Program-made: the position numbers and the translations under genes
The notes under the pieces: model-generated
What the model was told of the DNA's origin: nothing
Seen by the model: the letters and a program-made list of their open reading frames with translations, nothing else
Databases searched by the model: none
Source of the DNA: Pseudomonadota bacterium
Lineage (GTDB): Bacteria; Pseudomonadota; Gammaproteobacteria; Burkholderiales; Burkholderiaceae_C
Length of the DNA stretch: 64,000 nucleotides
Direction of reading: 5' to 3'
Assembly: GCA_018241225.1 (NCBI GenBank)
Contig: JAFEEG010000035.1
Location: forward strand, 1 to 64,000
In this document: positions 55,758-64,000 of the stretch, piece by piece
Numbering within the stretch: the stretch's first letter is position 1
Layout of the letters: each line of letters begins with the position of its first letter

Positions 55758-57689
55758 ATGAGTTTTTCCGGCTTCATCGTCCAGCTGCTCAACGGGCTGG
55801 CCGGCGCATCGTCGCTCTTCCTGGTGGCGGCGGGGTTGTCGCTGATCTTCGGCGTCACCCGCATCGTCAACTTTGCGCACGGCTCGTTCTACATGGTGGG
55901 CATCTACATCGCCTACACGCTCACCGACCGGCTGGGCGGCACGCTGGGCTTCTGGCCGGCGCTGCTGCTGGCGGCGGTGGCGGTGGGCGTGCTGGGCGCC
56001 GTGATCGAGGTGCTGCTGCTGCGCCGCATCTACAAGGCGCCCGAGCTGTTCCAGCTGCTGGCCACCTTCGCACTGGTGCTGGTGATCAAGGACGCATCGC
56101 TGTGGATCTGGGGGCCTGACGAACTGCTGGGGCCGCGCGCGCCGGGGCTGCGCGGCGCGGTCGAGATCCTGGGGCGGCAGTTTCCCAGCTACGACCTGTT
56201 CCTGATCGTGGTCGGGCCGGTGGTGCTGGGCCTGGTGTGGTTGCTGCTCACGCGCACCCGCTTCGGCACGCTGGTGCGCGCGGCCACGCAAGACCGCGAG
56301 ATGGTCAGCGCACTGGGCGTGAACCAGGCCTGGCTCTTCACCGCGGTGTTCGCGCTAGGCGCCTTCCTGGCTGGCCTGGGCGGCGCGCTGCAACTGCCGC
56401 GCGAACCCGCCACGCTGGAGATGGACATGCTCACCATCGGCGCCGCGTTCGTCGTCGTGGTGGTCGGCGGCATGGGCTCGCTGCCCGGCGCCTACCTGGC
56501 CGCGCTGCTGGTGGCCGAGCTCAAGGCGGTGTGCATCTGGCTGGGCGTGGTCGACATCCTGGGCGTGAGCGTGTCCTTCTCCAAGCTCACGCTGATGGTG
56601 GACTTTCTCGTCATGGCCGTGGTGCTGGTGTGGCGGCCGTGGGGCCTCATGGGCCGGCCGCAGGCGCCCAGCCGCTACGTCGGTACGCCCGAGGCGCCGC
56701 TGCGCCAGCCCTCCACTTCGTATGTTGCTTCGGTGGCCGTGCTGGCGCTTGCGCTGGCGGCCATGCCGCTGTTCACCGATGCGTCGTCCTACACCACGGT
56801 GCTGGCCATCGACCTGATGGTGGCGGCGCTGTTCGCCACCAGCCTGCACTTCGTCATGGGGCCGGCGGGCATGCATTCCTTCGGCCACGCGGCTTACTTC
56901 GGCCTGGGGGCCTACGGCGCCGCGTTGCTGGTGCGCGCCAGCGGCATGCCGATGGAGTTGGCGCTGGTGGTTGCGCCGCTGGTCGCCGGCCTCGGCGCCC
57001 TGGTGTTCGGCTGGTTCGCGGTGCGGCTCTCCGGCGTGTACCTGGCCATGCTCACGCTGGCCTTCGCGCAGATCACCTGGGCCATCACCTATCAGTGGGA
57101 CAGCTTCACCGGCGGCAGCAACGGCCTGACCGGCGTGTGGCCCTCGGCCTTCTTCTCGGACAAGCGCATGTACTACTGGCTCACGCTGGTACTCACCGGG
57201 TTGGGCATCTGGTGGCTGCGCCGCGTGCTGTTCTCGCCCTTTGGCTATGCGATGCGCGCGGGGCGCGATTCGCTGCTGCGCGCCGATGCCATCGGCATCG
57301 ATGTCAAGCGCATGCAGTGGGCGGCCTTCGTGGTGGCTGGCGCCGTGGGCGGGCTGGCCGGGGCGCTGTACGCCTTTTCCAAGGGCAGCATCTCGCCTGA
57401 AGTGCTCAACGTCACCAAGTCGGTCGACGGCCTGGTGATGGTGCTGCTGGGCGGCATCCAGACGCTGGCCGGGCCGGTGGTGGGCGCCGTCACCTTCAGC
57501 TGGCTGCACGACACGGTGGCGCGCGGCACCGACTACTGGCGGGCCATGCTCGGGGGCATCATCCTGCTGCTGGTGCTGCTGTTCCCGCAGGGCATTGCGG
57601 GCTTCATTCAGCAGATGGCGCAGCGCCTTCGGCCGGCGAGGGCCGCATCGCCCGAATCTGCACCTGCCGCCAAGGAGGCGCAGGCATGA
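55758..57689 (+). CDS. Fused LivH-LivM type ABC permease
   Basis: A 643-aa inner-membrane protein joining the two permease subunits that are normally separate. A LivH-like half (residues about 1-290, with SLIFGVTRIVNFAHGSFYMVG and VVVGGMGSLPGAYLAALLV) is linked to a LivM-like half (about 315-630, with MGPAGMHSFGHAAYFGLGAYG and LLGGIQTLAGPVVGAVTF). Its stop overlaps the ATPase start. The fusion would fix a 1:1 ratio of the halves. Confidence 0.92.
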   Translation: MSFSGFIVQLLNGLAGASSLFLVAAGLSLIFGVTRIVNFAHGSFYMVGIYIAYTLTDRLGGTLGFWPALLLAAVAVGVLGAVIEVLLLRRIYKAPELFQLLATFALVLVIKDASLWIWGPDELLGPRAPGLRGAVEILGRQFPSYDLFLIVVGPVVLGLVWLLLTRTRFGTLVRAATQDREMVSALGVNQAWLFTAVFALGAFLAGLGGALQLPREPATLEMDMLTIGAAFVVVVVGGMGSLPGAYLAALLVAELKAVCIWLGVVDILGVSVSFSKLTLMVDFLVMAVVLVWRPWGLMGRPQAPSRYVGTPEAPLRQPSTSYVASVAVLALALAAMPLFTDASSYTTVLAIDLMVAALFATSLHFVMGPAGMHSFGHAAYFGLGAYGAALLVRASGMPMELALVVAPLVAGLGALVFGWFAVRLSGVYLAMLTLAFAQITWAITYQWDSFTGGSNGLTGVWPSAFFSDKRMYYWLTLVLTGLGIWWLRRVLFSPFGYAMRAGRDSLLRADAIGIDVKRMQWAAFVVAGAVGGLAGALYAFSKGSISPEVLNVTKSVDGLVMVLLGGIQTLAGPVVGAVTFSWLHDTVARGTDYWRAMLGGIILLLVLLFPQGIAGFIQQMAQRLRPARAASPESAPAAKEAQA

Positions 57690-58513
57690 GCACGACTCGC
57701 ACCAACCACGACGTGCTCCTGCAGGTGCGCGACCTGGGCAAGTCCTTCGGCGGCGTCAAGGCCGTGGATGGCATCAGCTTCGACCTGCATGCGGGCGAAC
57801 TGCTGGCCTTCATCGGCCCCAACGGCGCGGGCAAGTCCACCACCTTCAACATGGTCAACGGGCAACTGCGCGCCAGCCAGGGCTCCATCAAGCTCGGCGG
57901 TGTGGAACTCATCGGCAAGGCACCGCGCGACATCTGGCACCTGGGCGTGGGCCGCACCTTCCAGATTGCCGAGACCTTCGCATCGCTCACGGTGGTGGAG
58001 AACGTGCAGATGGCATTGCTCTCGCACGACCACAAGCTCTTTGCCATGTGGCGCCGCGCGGCCGATCACCGGCGGGGCGATGCGCTGCAACTGCTCGACC
58101 AGGTGGGCATGAAGGCGCAGGCCGACCGGCCCTGCAGCGAGCTGGCCTATGGCGACGTCAAGCGCGTGGAACTGGCCATTGCCATGGCCAACGACCCCAA
58201 GCTGCTGCTGATGGACGAGCCCACCGCAGGCATGGCACCCAAGGAACGCAACGACCTGATGGCGCTGACCAAGCAACTGGTCATCGATCGCAACATGGCG
58301 GTGCTGTTCACCGAGCACAGCATGGACGTGGTCTTTGCCTATGCCGACCGCAGCATCGTGCTGGCGCGCGGCCGCCTGATCGCCGAGGGCAAGCCGCTGG
58401 AGATCCGCGACCACCCGAAGGTGCAGGAGGTGTACTTCGGCAGCGGCAAGACCTTCGAGAAGATCGCCCACGAGGCCGCCGCCGTGAACGCGGCGCTGGA
58501 AGCACAAGCATGA
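57686..58513 (+). CDS. LivG-type ABC transporter ATP-binding protein
   Basis: A 275-aa ATPase. Walker A is GPNGAGKSTTFNMVNG, Q-loop region GVGRTFQIAETF, the signature is replaced by a diverged CSELAYGDVKRVELAIAMA, and Walker B is LLLMDEPTAGMAPKE, with the switch His in TEHSMD. The LSGG-type signature appears as ELAYGD, which is common in LivG proteins. It overlaps both neighbours by 4 nt. Confidence 0.92.
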   Translation: MSTTRTNHDVLLQVRDLGKSFGGVKAVDGISFDLHAGELLAFIGPNGAGKSTTFNMVNGQLRASQGSIKLGGVELIGKAPRDIWHLGVGRTFQIAETFASLTVVENVQMALLSHDHKLFAMWRRAADHRRGDALQLLDQVGMKAQADRPCSELAYGDVKRVELAIAMANDPKLLLMDEPTAGMAPKERNDLMALTKQLVIDRNMAVLFTEHSMDVVFAYADRSIVLARGRLIAEGKPLEIRDHPKVQEVYFGSGKTFEKIAHEAAAVNAALEAQA

Positions 58514-59253
58514 CCATCACGTCCGAGCCCACCGTCCTGCTCGAAGCCAAGAGCCTGTGCGCCTGGTATGGCGCCGCGCAGATCCTCTACGACGTCGACC
58601 TGGACGTGCGCCGCGGCGAAGTGGTCGCGCTCATGGGGCGCAACGGCGCCGGCAAGTCCACCACGCTCAAGGCGCTGATGGGCATGCTGGCCAAGCGGCG
58701 CGGTGCCATCCGCTTCCTGGGGCACGACATCTCCAGGGCCGAGCCGCACCATGCGTCTCGCCTGGGCCTGGGCTTCGTGCCCGAAGACCGGCGCGTGTTC
58801 ACCGACCTGACGGTGACCGAGAACCTGGAGGTGGGCCGCCAGGCTGGCCGCCAGTGGGCCGACGGCAGCGACGCGCCGCATTGGACACCCGAGAAGCTGT
58901 TCAAGCTCTTTCCCAACCTGGGTGAGATGCCCAACCGGCCGGGCGGACGCATGAGCGGCGGCGAGCAGCAGATGCTGACGGTAGCGCGCACGCTGATGGG
59001 CAACCCCTACCTGGTGCTTCTGGACGAGCCCTCCGAAGGCGTGGCGCCGGTCATCGTCGAGCAGATGGCGCACATGATCCTGGAGCTCAAGGCCCACGGC
59101 GTGTCCATCTTGCTGTCGGAGCAGAACATGCACTTTGCCGAACTGGTGAGCGACCGCGCCTACGTGCTGGAAAAGGGCCAGATCCGGTTCGAGGGCTCGA
59201 TGGCCGAATTGGCGGCCAACGAGCAGGTTCGCCGCAGTTACCTGAGCGTTTGA
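58510..59253 (+). CDS. LivF-type ABC transporter ATP-binding protein
   Basis: A 247-aa ATPase. Walker A is GRNGAGKSTTLKALMG, the Q-loop area includes LGLGFVPEDRRVF, the signature is MSGGEQQMLTVARTLM, and Walker B is LVLLDEPSEGVAPV with SEQNMHFAEL following. It completes the importer formed by the three preceding genes. A PEDRRVF loop is typical of LivF. Confidence 0.93.
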   Translation: MTITSEPTVLLEAKSLCAWYGAAQILYDVDLDVRRGEVVALMGRNGAGKSTTLKALMGMLAKRRGAIRFLGHDISRAEPHHASRLGLGFVPEDRRVFTDLTVTENLEVGRQAGRQWADGSDAPHWTPEKLFKLFPNLGEMPNRPGGRMSGGEQQMLTVARTLMGNPYLVLLDEPSEGVAPVIVEQMAHMILELKAHGVSILLSEQNMHFAELVSDRAYVLEKGQIRFEGSMAELAANEQVRRSYLSV

Positions 59254-59288
59254 TTTTCCTGTTCATCAACCACCACCTGGAGTCCGAC

Positions 59289-60020
59289 ATGCGCCAACTG
59301 CAACGCCGTTCACTTCTGCAAGCCAGTGCCGCCGCAGGCTTGCTTGGCAGCCTGGGCCTGGGTGCCCAAGGCGCTTTTGCGCAGGCCAAGGTCAAGCCCA
59401 ACGCAAAGTCCGCGCTCATCGTGGTGGACGTGCAGAACTGCTTCATCGACGGCGGCACGCTGCCGGTCAAGGGCGGGGCGGAAGTGGTGCCGGTCATCAA
59501 CAAGCTGGCCGATTCCTTCGAGAACATCGTCGTCACGCAAGACTGGCACACCGCCGGCCATGCGTCCTTCGCCAGCACGTACCCGGGCAAGAAGCCCTTC
59601 GAGACCACCAAGCTGAGTTACGGCACGCAGGTGCTTTGGCCCGACCACTGCGTGCAGGGCACGGAAGACGCGGCGCTCAACAAGGACCTGAAGCTGCCCA
59701 CTGCGCAGGTCATCATCCGCAAGGGCTTCCACAAGGGCGTGGACAGCTATTCCGCCTTCGAGGAGGCCGATCGCAAGACGCCGACCGGCCTGGCCGGCTA
59801 CCTCAAGCAGCGCGGCATCAACACGGTGTTCGTCACCGGGCTGGCCACCGACTTCTGCGTGGCCTGGACGGCGCTGGATGCGCGCAAGCTGGGCTTCCAG
59901 GTGTATGTGATCGAGGACGCCACGCGCGCCATCGACCTCAACGGCTCGCTGGCCGCCGCCTGGAAGCAGATGAGCGCCAAGGGCGTCAAGCGCATCCAGT
60001 CTGCCGACATCGTTGCCTGA
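59289..60020 (+). CDS. pncA: Nicotinamidase/pyrazinamidase with export signal
   Basis: A 243-aa isochorismatase-fold hydrolase that converts nicotinamide to nicotinate. The catalytic Asp is in VVDVQNCF, metal ligands are in DWHTAGHASF, Lys is in IRKGFHKGVDSYSAF, and the nucleophile Cys is in GLATDFCVAWTALDA. The N-terminus MRQLQRRSLLQASAAAGLLGSLGLGAQGAFAQ has a twin-arginine motif and cleavage site, so it is probably periplasmic, which is unusual for PncA. ATG 59289 follows CCTGGAGTCCGAC. Confidence 0.9.
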   Translation: MRQLQRRSLLQASAAAGLLGSLGLGAQGAFAQAKVKPNAKSALIVVDVQNCFIDGGTLPVKGGAEVVPVINKLADSFENIVVTQDWHTAGHASFASTYPGKKPFETTKLSYGTQVLWPDHCVQGTEDAALNKDLKLPTAQVIIRKGFHKGVDSYSAFEEADRKTPTGLAGYLKQRGINTVFVTGLATDFCVAWTALDARKLGFQVYVIEDATRAIDLNGSLAAAWKQMSAKGVKRIQSADIVA

Positions 60021-60036
60021 GCCGCACCGCCACCCG

Positions 60037-60516
60037 ATGCCGGCGCTCGCCCTTTCCGTCAACGCGCGTGAAGTCCACCTGGACGTGCCGCGCGAAGCGA
60101 GCCTGCTGCATGTGTTGCGCAACGACCTGAACCTCAACGGTCCCAAGTACGGCTGCGGCCTGGGGCAGTGTGGCGCCTGCACGGTGCATGTGGACGGCGT
60201 GGCGGCGCGGTCTTGCGTGATACCGGCACACGGTGTTGCCGGCCGCCACATCACGACGCTGGAGGGCCTGGGCACGCGCGATTCCTGGCACCCGGTGCAG
60301 CAAGCCTTCGAGCAGGCCCAGGCCGCGCAATGCGGCTACTGCCTCAACGGCATGGTGATGCAGGCCGCGGCGCTGCTGGCGCGCGAGCCGCATCCCAGTG
60401 AAGCGCGCATTCGCGACGAACTCAGCGGCAACCTGTGCCGTTGCGGCACGCATGTCGAAATCCTGGAGGCGGTTCGCCAGGCGGCCTTGCTGGCATCGCA
60501 GGGCGAGGCGGCGTGA
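60037..60516 (+). CDS. nicA: (2Fe-2S) subunit of a nicotinate-dehydrogenase-type hydroxylase
   Basis: A 159-aa iron-sulfur subunit of a xanthine-dehydrogenase-family hydroxylase. The plant-type cluster cysteines are in YGCGLGQCGACTVH and the single Cys of ARSCVIPA; the second cluster is in AQCGYCLNGMVMQ and GNLCRCGTHVEILEAV. An in-frame TTG upstream overlaps the pncA gene; the ATG is preferred. The stop overlaps the GTG start of the molybdenum subunit. NicA of the NicAB pair is the best match by architecture. Confidence 0.85.
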   Translation: MPALALSVNAREVHLDVPREASLLHVLRNDLNLNGPKYGCGLGQCGACTVHVDGVAARSCVIPAHGVAGRHITTLEGLGTRDSWHPVQQAFEQAQAAQCGYCLNGMVMQAAALLAREPHPSEARIRDELSGNLCRCGTHVEILEAVRQAALLASQGEAA

Positions 60517-63500
60517 GAGGGGCCACGCGCCGCGCCACGCAGCCCCGCTCCAGGGCCGACTTCCTTGCGGCGAAGGACGTGCTGCTGGTGGTGCGCGACA
60601 CGCCACCCGCGGCGCCATCGGCCCCCGGACAGCCTGCGGCCGTTGCGCCCAATCCGGCCGAAGGCCCCGAAATACTTCTGGCGCTGTGGGACGACGGCAG
60701 CATCACCGCGCTCAACGGCCATGTGGACCTGGGCACGGGCCTGGCAACGGCGCTTGCGCAAATCGTGGCCGAGGAGCTCGATGCACCGCTGGAACAGGTG
60801 CACATGGTGCTGGGCGACACCGCCCGCGTGCCCAACCAGGGCGCCACCATTGCCAGTGCCTCCATCCAGATCCATGCGGTGCCGCTGCGCCGTGCTGCGG
60901 CCCAGGCACGCGGCTGGCTGCTGGAACAGGCAGCCGAGCACTTCGGCGTGCCGCCAGCAATGCTCGATGTGCGCGATGGTCGCATTCATGCCGACGAAGG
61001 CTTTGCCATCGACTTCGGTCGCCTCGTGGCCGGCCGTCGCGCGGTGCTGCAGCTGGCGCCCGATGTGCCGGTGAAGTCGGTCGATGACTACCGCATCGTC
61101 GGCACCTCGGTGCCGCGCACCGACATTCCGGCCAAGCTGGCAGGCGAGACGGTGTTCGTGCACGACATGCGCCTGCCCGGCATGCTGCATGGCCGCGTGG
61201 TGCGTCCGCCTTACGCCGGCGCCGATCATGGCGAGTTCATCGGCAACACGCTCGCCTCGGTGGATGAGAGCTCCATCGCGCACATTCCCGGCGTCCGCGC
61301 CGTGGTGGTGATTCGCGACTTCGTCGGCGTGGTGGCCGAGCGCGAGGAACATGCCGAACAGGCCATGCGCGAATTGCGCGTGCAATGGAAGCCCTGGCGC
61401 GGCATGCCGTCCTTGCAGGATGTCGAAGGCGCGCTGCGGGCCAACCCGGCAACGCAACGCCTGCTGGTCGACGAAGGCGACGTGGATGCGGCGCTGCAGT
61501 CCGCAGACCAGTCCATGCCGCGCACATACCTGTGGCCCTACCAGATGCATGCGTCCATCGGGCCGTCGTGCGCGCTGGCGCAGTGGCTCCCAGGGGGCGA
61601 GCCGAGCCCCCGGCCCGCAGGGCCGGCCGCCCCGGCTTCGCCGGGGTCATGGGCGAGCGCCCCCTTGGGGGGCAGCGACCCACACGAAGTGGGGGCGCGT
61701 GGGGGCCTGCGTGTGTGGGCCGGCACGCAGAACCCGCATGTTTTGCGACGCGACCTGGCCCAGCTCACAGGGCTGGATGAGCTTGCGGTGGAAGTGGTGC
61801 GGATGGAGGCGGCAGGCTGCTATGGCCGCAACGGCGCCGACGACGTGGCGGCCGATGCCGCATTGCTGGCGCGCGCCGTCGGCGCTCCGGTTCGCGTGCA
61901 ACTCACCCGCGAACAGGAGCATGCCTGGGAGCCCAAGGGTGCGGCCCAGCTCATGCAGGTGCAAGGCGGCCTGAATGCCGACGGCAGCGTGGCTGCCTAC
62001 GACTTCGAGACCTCCTACCCCTCCAACGGCGCACCCACGCTGGCATTGCTGCTCACCCGCGCCATCGAGCCACAGGCGCAGGCCTTCGAGATGGGTGACC
62101 GCACCGCGCGCCCGCCCTACGAATTCGACAACCTGCGCGTCAAGGTCAACGACATGGCGCCCATCGTGCGCGCTTCGTGGCTGCGCGGCGTGTCGGCGCT
62201 GCCCAATTCCTTTGCGCACGAGTCCTACATCGACGAGCTGGCCACGGCGGCAGGCGAAGACCCGGTGGCCTTTCGCCTGAAGCACCTGCACGATCCGCGC
62301 GCGGTCGAGCTGGTGCAGGCCACGGCGCAGAAGGCAGGCTGGCGCATGCGCACCGGCCCGCAGGAAAACGCAGACGGTGGCCTGGGCCCCGGCGGCGACA
62401 TCCTCTTCGGCCAGGGCTTTGCCTACGCCCGCTACGTGCACAGCAAATGGCCGGGCTTCGGCGCTGCGTGGGCTGCGTGGGTGGCCGATGTCGAGGTCAA
62501 CCGCAAGACCGGTGAAGTGCATGTGCGGCGCGTCGTGGTGGGGCACGACGCGGGGCTGGTCATCAATCCTGCCGGCGTTGAACACCAGGTGCACGGCAAC
62601 GTGTTGCAGACCACCAGCCGCGCTCTGAAGGAAAAAGTGCAGTTCGCCGCGCCGCCGCAGCCGGGGCAAGCGCCCGAGCATCTGCCCGGTGTGCGGCCGG
62701 CCGGCGTGGTGGCCAGCCGCGAATGGGGCAGCTACCCCATCCTCAACTTCCGTGAAGTGCCGGTGATCGAGGTGCTGCAGATGCCGAGGCCCGGCGAGGC
62801 GCCATTGGGTGCTGGCGAATCGTCGTCGGTGCCGGGCACGGCAGCCATCGCCAATGCGATCTTCGATGCCACCGGCGTGCGCTTTCGGGCACCGCCCTTC
62901 ACGCCGGAGGTGGTGCGCGCGGCGCTCAACCCCTTGCCGCCGCCCCCGGTGGGCGAGGGTGGCGGCGTGCCGCCCGATGCAGTGGCGCAGTTGCCTGTCG
63001 AAGGTGATGCGAGCGCACCTACCGCAATGCGCCAGGCCCCGGCCGATGTGCCTTGGCCGACGAGGCGGCGCGGCATGTGGGCGATGTCCGGTGCGCTGCT
63101 GGTGGGTGGCCTTGGCGCCATTGCCGGCCTGCTGGGCTGGCGCCCCTCCATCGCGCCCGTCAACCTGAGTGCACCGGTCTATAGCGAGGCCACGATCGAG
63201 CGCGGCCGGCAGCTGGCGGCGCTGGGCGATTGCGCCGTGTGCCACACCGCGCGGGGTGGCGCACGCAATGCGGGCGGGTTGCCCATGGAAACGCCGTTCG
63301 GCACGGTCTTCACCACCAACCTCACGCCCGACGCAGAAACGGGCCTGGGCCGCTGGTCCTTCAGCGCATTCCAGCGTGCCATGCGCGAAGGCATCTCGCG
63401 CGACGGCCATGCGCTGTACCCGGCCTTTCCGTACACCGCCTTCGCCAAGACCAGCGATGACGATCTCACGGCGCTGTACGCCTACCTCATGTCGCAGCCG

Positions 63501-64000
63501 GCGGTGCATGCACCCACGCCTGCACCGCAGATGAAGTTTCCGTTCGGCCTGCGCCCCTTGATGGCCGGCTGGAATGCGCTGTTCCACGACCCGGCGCCCT
63601 ACCAGGCCGACGCATCGCGCAGCGCGCAATGGAACCGCGGGGCCTACCTGGTCAACGGCCTGGGTCACTGCGGCGCATGTCATACGCCGCGCAACGCGCT
63701 GGGTGCGGAGCAGGGCGGCGGCGCCTTCTTGTCAGGCGCCATGGTCGAGGGCTGGGAGGCGCCTGCGCTCACCGCGCTCGCGTCCAAGTCGGCCGTGCCG
63801 TGGACGGCAAGCTCGCTCTACCAATACCTGCGCAGCGGCCACAGTCCGCGCCACGGCATTGCCGGCGGGCCGATGGCGCACGTGGTGCGCGAACTGGGCG
63901 ACGTGCCCGATGCCGACATCCGCGCCATGGCCAGCTACCTGGCGTCCTTCCAGCCCGCCACGAGCGAAGAGCGCGCCGATGAGCTCGCGCGCCAGGCCGT
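60513..64000 (+). CDS. nicB: Molybdopterin-binding subunit with haem c domains, NicB-like (partial at window end)
   Basis: At least 1162 residues, running off the right edge with no stop. GTG start overlaps the upstream stop as GTGA. A molybdopterin region of the aldehyde/xanthine oxidase class comes first (GHVDLGTGLATALAQIVAEEL to about residue 820), then one membrane helix (MWAMSGALLVGGLGAIAGLLGW, near residue 860). Cytochrome c domains follow with CAVCH at about 907 and CGACH at about 1053. This matches NicB, which passes electrons from nicotinate hydroxylation to the respiratory chain. A third haem domain would lie beyond 64000. Residues about 358-398 look like an inserted repeat. Confidence 0.87.
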   Translation, partial: MRGATRRATQPRSRADFLAAKDVLLVVRDTPPAAPSAPGQPAAVAPNPAEGPEILLALWDDGSITALNGHVDLGTGLATALAQIVAEELDAPLEQVHMVLGDTARVPNQGATIASASIQIHAVPLRRAAAQARGWLLEQAAEHFGVPPAMLDVRDGRIHADEGFAIDFGRLVAGRRAVLQLAPDVPVKSVDDYRIVGTSVPRTDIPAKLAGETVFVHDMRLPGMLHGRVVRPPYAGADHGEFIGNTLASVDESSIAHIPGVRAVVVIRDFVGVVAEREEHAEQAMRELRVQWKPWRGMPSLQDVEGALRANPATQRLLVDEGDVDAALQSADQSMPRTYLWPYQMHASIGPSCALAQWLPGGEPSPRPAGPAAPASPGSWASAPLGGSDPHEVGARGGLRVWAGTQNPHVLRRDLAQLTGLDELAVEVVRMEAAGCYGRNGADDVAADAALLARAVGAPVRVQLTREQEHAWEPKGAAQLMQVQGGLNADGSVAAYDFETSYPSNGAPTLALLLTRAIEPQAQAFEMGDRTARPPYEFDNLRVKVNDMAPIVRASWLRGVSALPNSFAHESYIDELATAAGEDPVAFRLKHLHDPRAVELVQATAQKAGWRMRTGPQENADGGLGPGGDILFGQGFAYARYVHSKWPGFGAAWAAWVADVEVNRKTGEVHVRRVVVGHDAGLVINPAGVEHQVHGNVLQTTSRALKEKVQFAAPPQPGQAPEHLPGVRPAGVVASREWGSYPILNFREVPVIEVLQMPRPGEAPLGAGESSSVPGTAAIANAIFDATGVRFRAPPFTPEVVRAALNPLPPPPVGEGGGVPPDAVAQLPVEGDASAPTAMRQAPADVPWPTRRRGMWAMSGALLVGGLGAIAGLLGWRPSIAPVNLSAPVYSEATIERGRQLAALGDCAVCHTARGGARNAGGLPMETPFGTVFTTNLTPDAETGLGRWSFSAFQRAMREGISRDGHALYPAFPYTAFAKTSDDDLTALYAYLMSQPAVHAPTPAPQMKFPFGLRPLMAGWNALFHDPAPYQADASRSAQWNRGAYLVNGLGHCGACHTPRNALGAEQGGGAFLSGAMVEGWEAPALTALASKSAVPWTASSLYQYLRSGHSPRHGIAGGPMAHVVRELGDVPDADIRAMASYLASFQPATSEERADELARQA
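61583..61706. repeat. Dispersed repeat, copy C, inserted in frame in the NicB gene
   Basis: About 120 bp of GC-rich inverted elements: CCCCGGCTTCGCCGGGG at 61630-61646, GCGCCCCCTTGGGGGGC, then ACCCACACGAAGTGGGGG. The hairpin and the ACACGAAG-like tail resemble copies A and B. It adds a Pro/Gly/Ala-rich segment (LPGGEPSPRPAGPAAPASPG and following) without breaking the frame. Confidence 0.6.

Noticed and set aside
60513..64000. Possible frameshift in the NicB-like gene, because short open frames in other phases cover it
   Set aside because: Reading from GTG 60513, the phase stays open through both haem motifs (CAVCH and CGACH) to the window end. The other frames are shadows.

Overview
The window is a GC-rich chromosomal segment, most likely from a betaproteobacterium of the Comamonadaceae (Variovorax/Acidovorax-like). 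The evidence is a methionine synthase split into two genes with an S-adenosylhomocysteine riboswitch before the second half, dense ABC-transporter and LysR/GntR/IclR-linked catabolic clusters, a GTP-type PEP carboxykinase, and short dispersed intergenic repeats of a style common in that family. No rRNA, tRNA or CRISPR array was seen.

Layout. (1) 1-4.4 kb, minus strand: an aromatic/organic-acid type operon (ABC permease, extradiol-like VOC dioxygenase, substrate-binding protein, FAH-family hydrolase) under an FCD-type GntR regulator. Two matching operator-like sites are visible. (2) 4.4-7.2 kb: metallophosphoesterase, a 55-aa protein, a LysR regulator and a two-helix membrane protein. (3) 7.27-12.66 kb: a small integrated island encoding the Gamma-Mobile-Trio genes gmtY-gmtZ-gmtX plus a short primase-like ORF. 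It is flanked by an 8-bp direct repeat (CCACGAGG) and has split a bidirectional rho-independent terminator that can be rebuilt from its two halves. (4) 12.7-24.7 kb: housekeeping and mixed genes (pckG, threonine ammonia-lyase, tandem AAA ATPase, S41 peptidase lipoprotein, MAPEG protein, nucleoside hydrolase, RecQ, a FitAB-type toxin-antitoxin pair).

(5) 24.8-39.0 kb, plus strand: a complete histidine-utilisation (hut) region. It holds an NMT1-type ABC transporter, HutC, HutH, HutU, a PhyH-family dioxygenase, an IclR regulator, a polar amino acid transporter lacking its ATPase, HutD, HutI, HutF and HutG. HutF plus HutG indicates the five-step route through formylglutamate. Three HutC boxes (core TGTATAGACA) lie before the transporter operon and hutH. 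(6) 39.1-45.7 kb: metH split in two and separated by an SH3/Pro-Gly-rich secreted protein and a LysR/PACE efflux pair. (7) 45.8-47.4 kb: alpha/beta hydrolase and Sir2 deacylase.

(8) 47.4-64 kb: a divergent catabolic cluster that reads as a reductive nicotinamide/nicotinate pathway. The inferred route is secreted nicotinamidase, then a NicA/NicB-type nicotinate hydroxylase with haem c domains (NicB runs off the right edge), then 6-hydroxynicotinate reductase (Hnr), then an enamidase-like amidohydrolase. A ferredoxin-NADP reductase can feed electrons to Hnr, a UPF0280 (ApbE-like) protein is a candidate flavin-attaching factor for Hnr, two DUF1185 paralogues have unknown roles, a Liv-type ABC transporter supplies uptake, and a TetR-type regulator may act at two palindromes in the divergent promoter. 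NicB carries an in-frame insertion that looks like a copy of the dispersed intergenic repeat.
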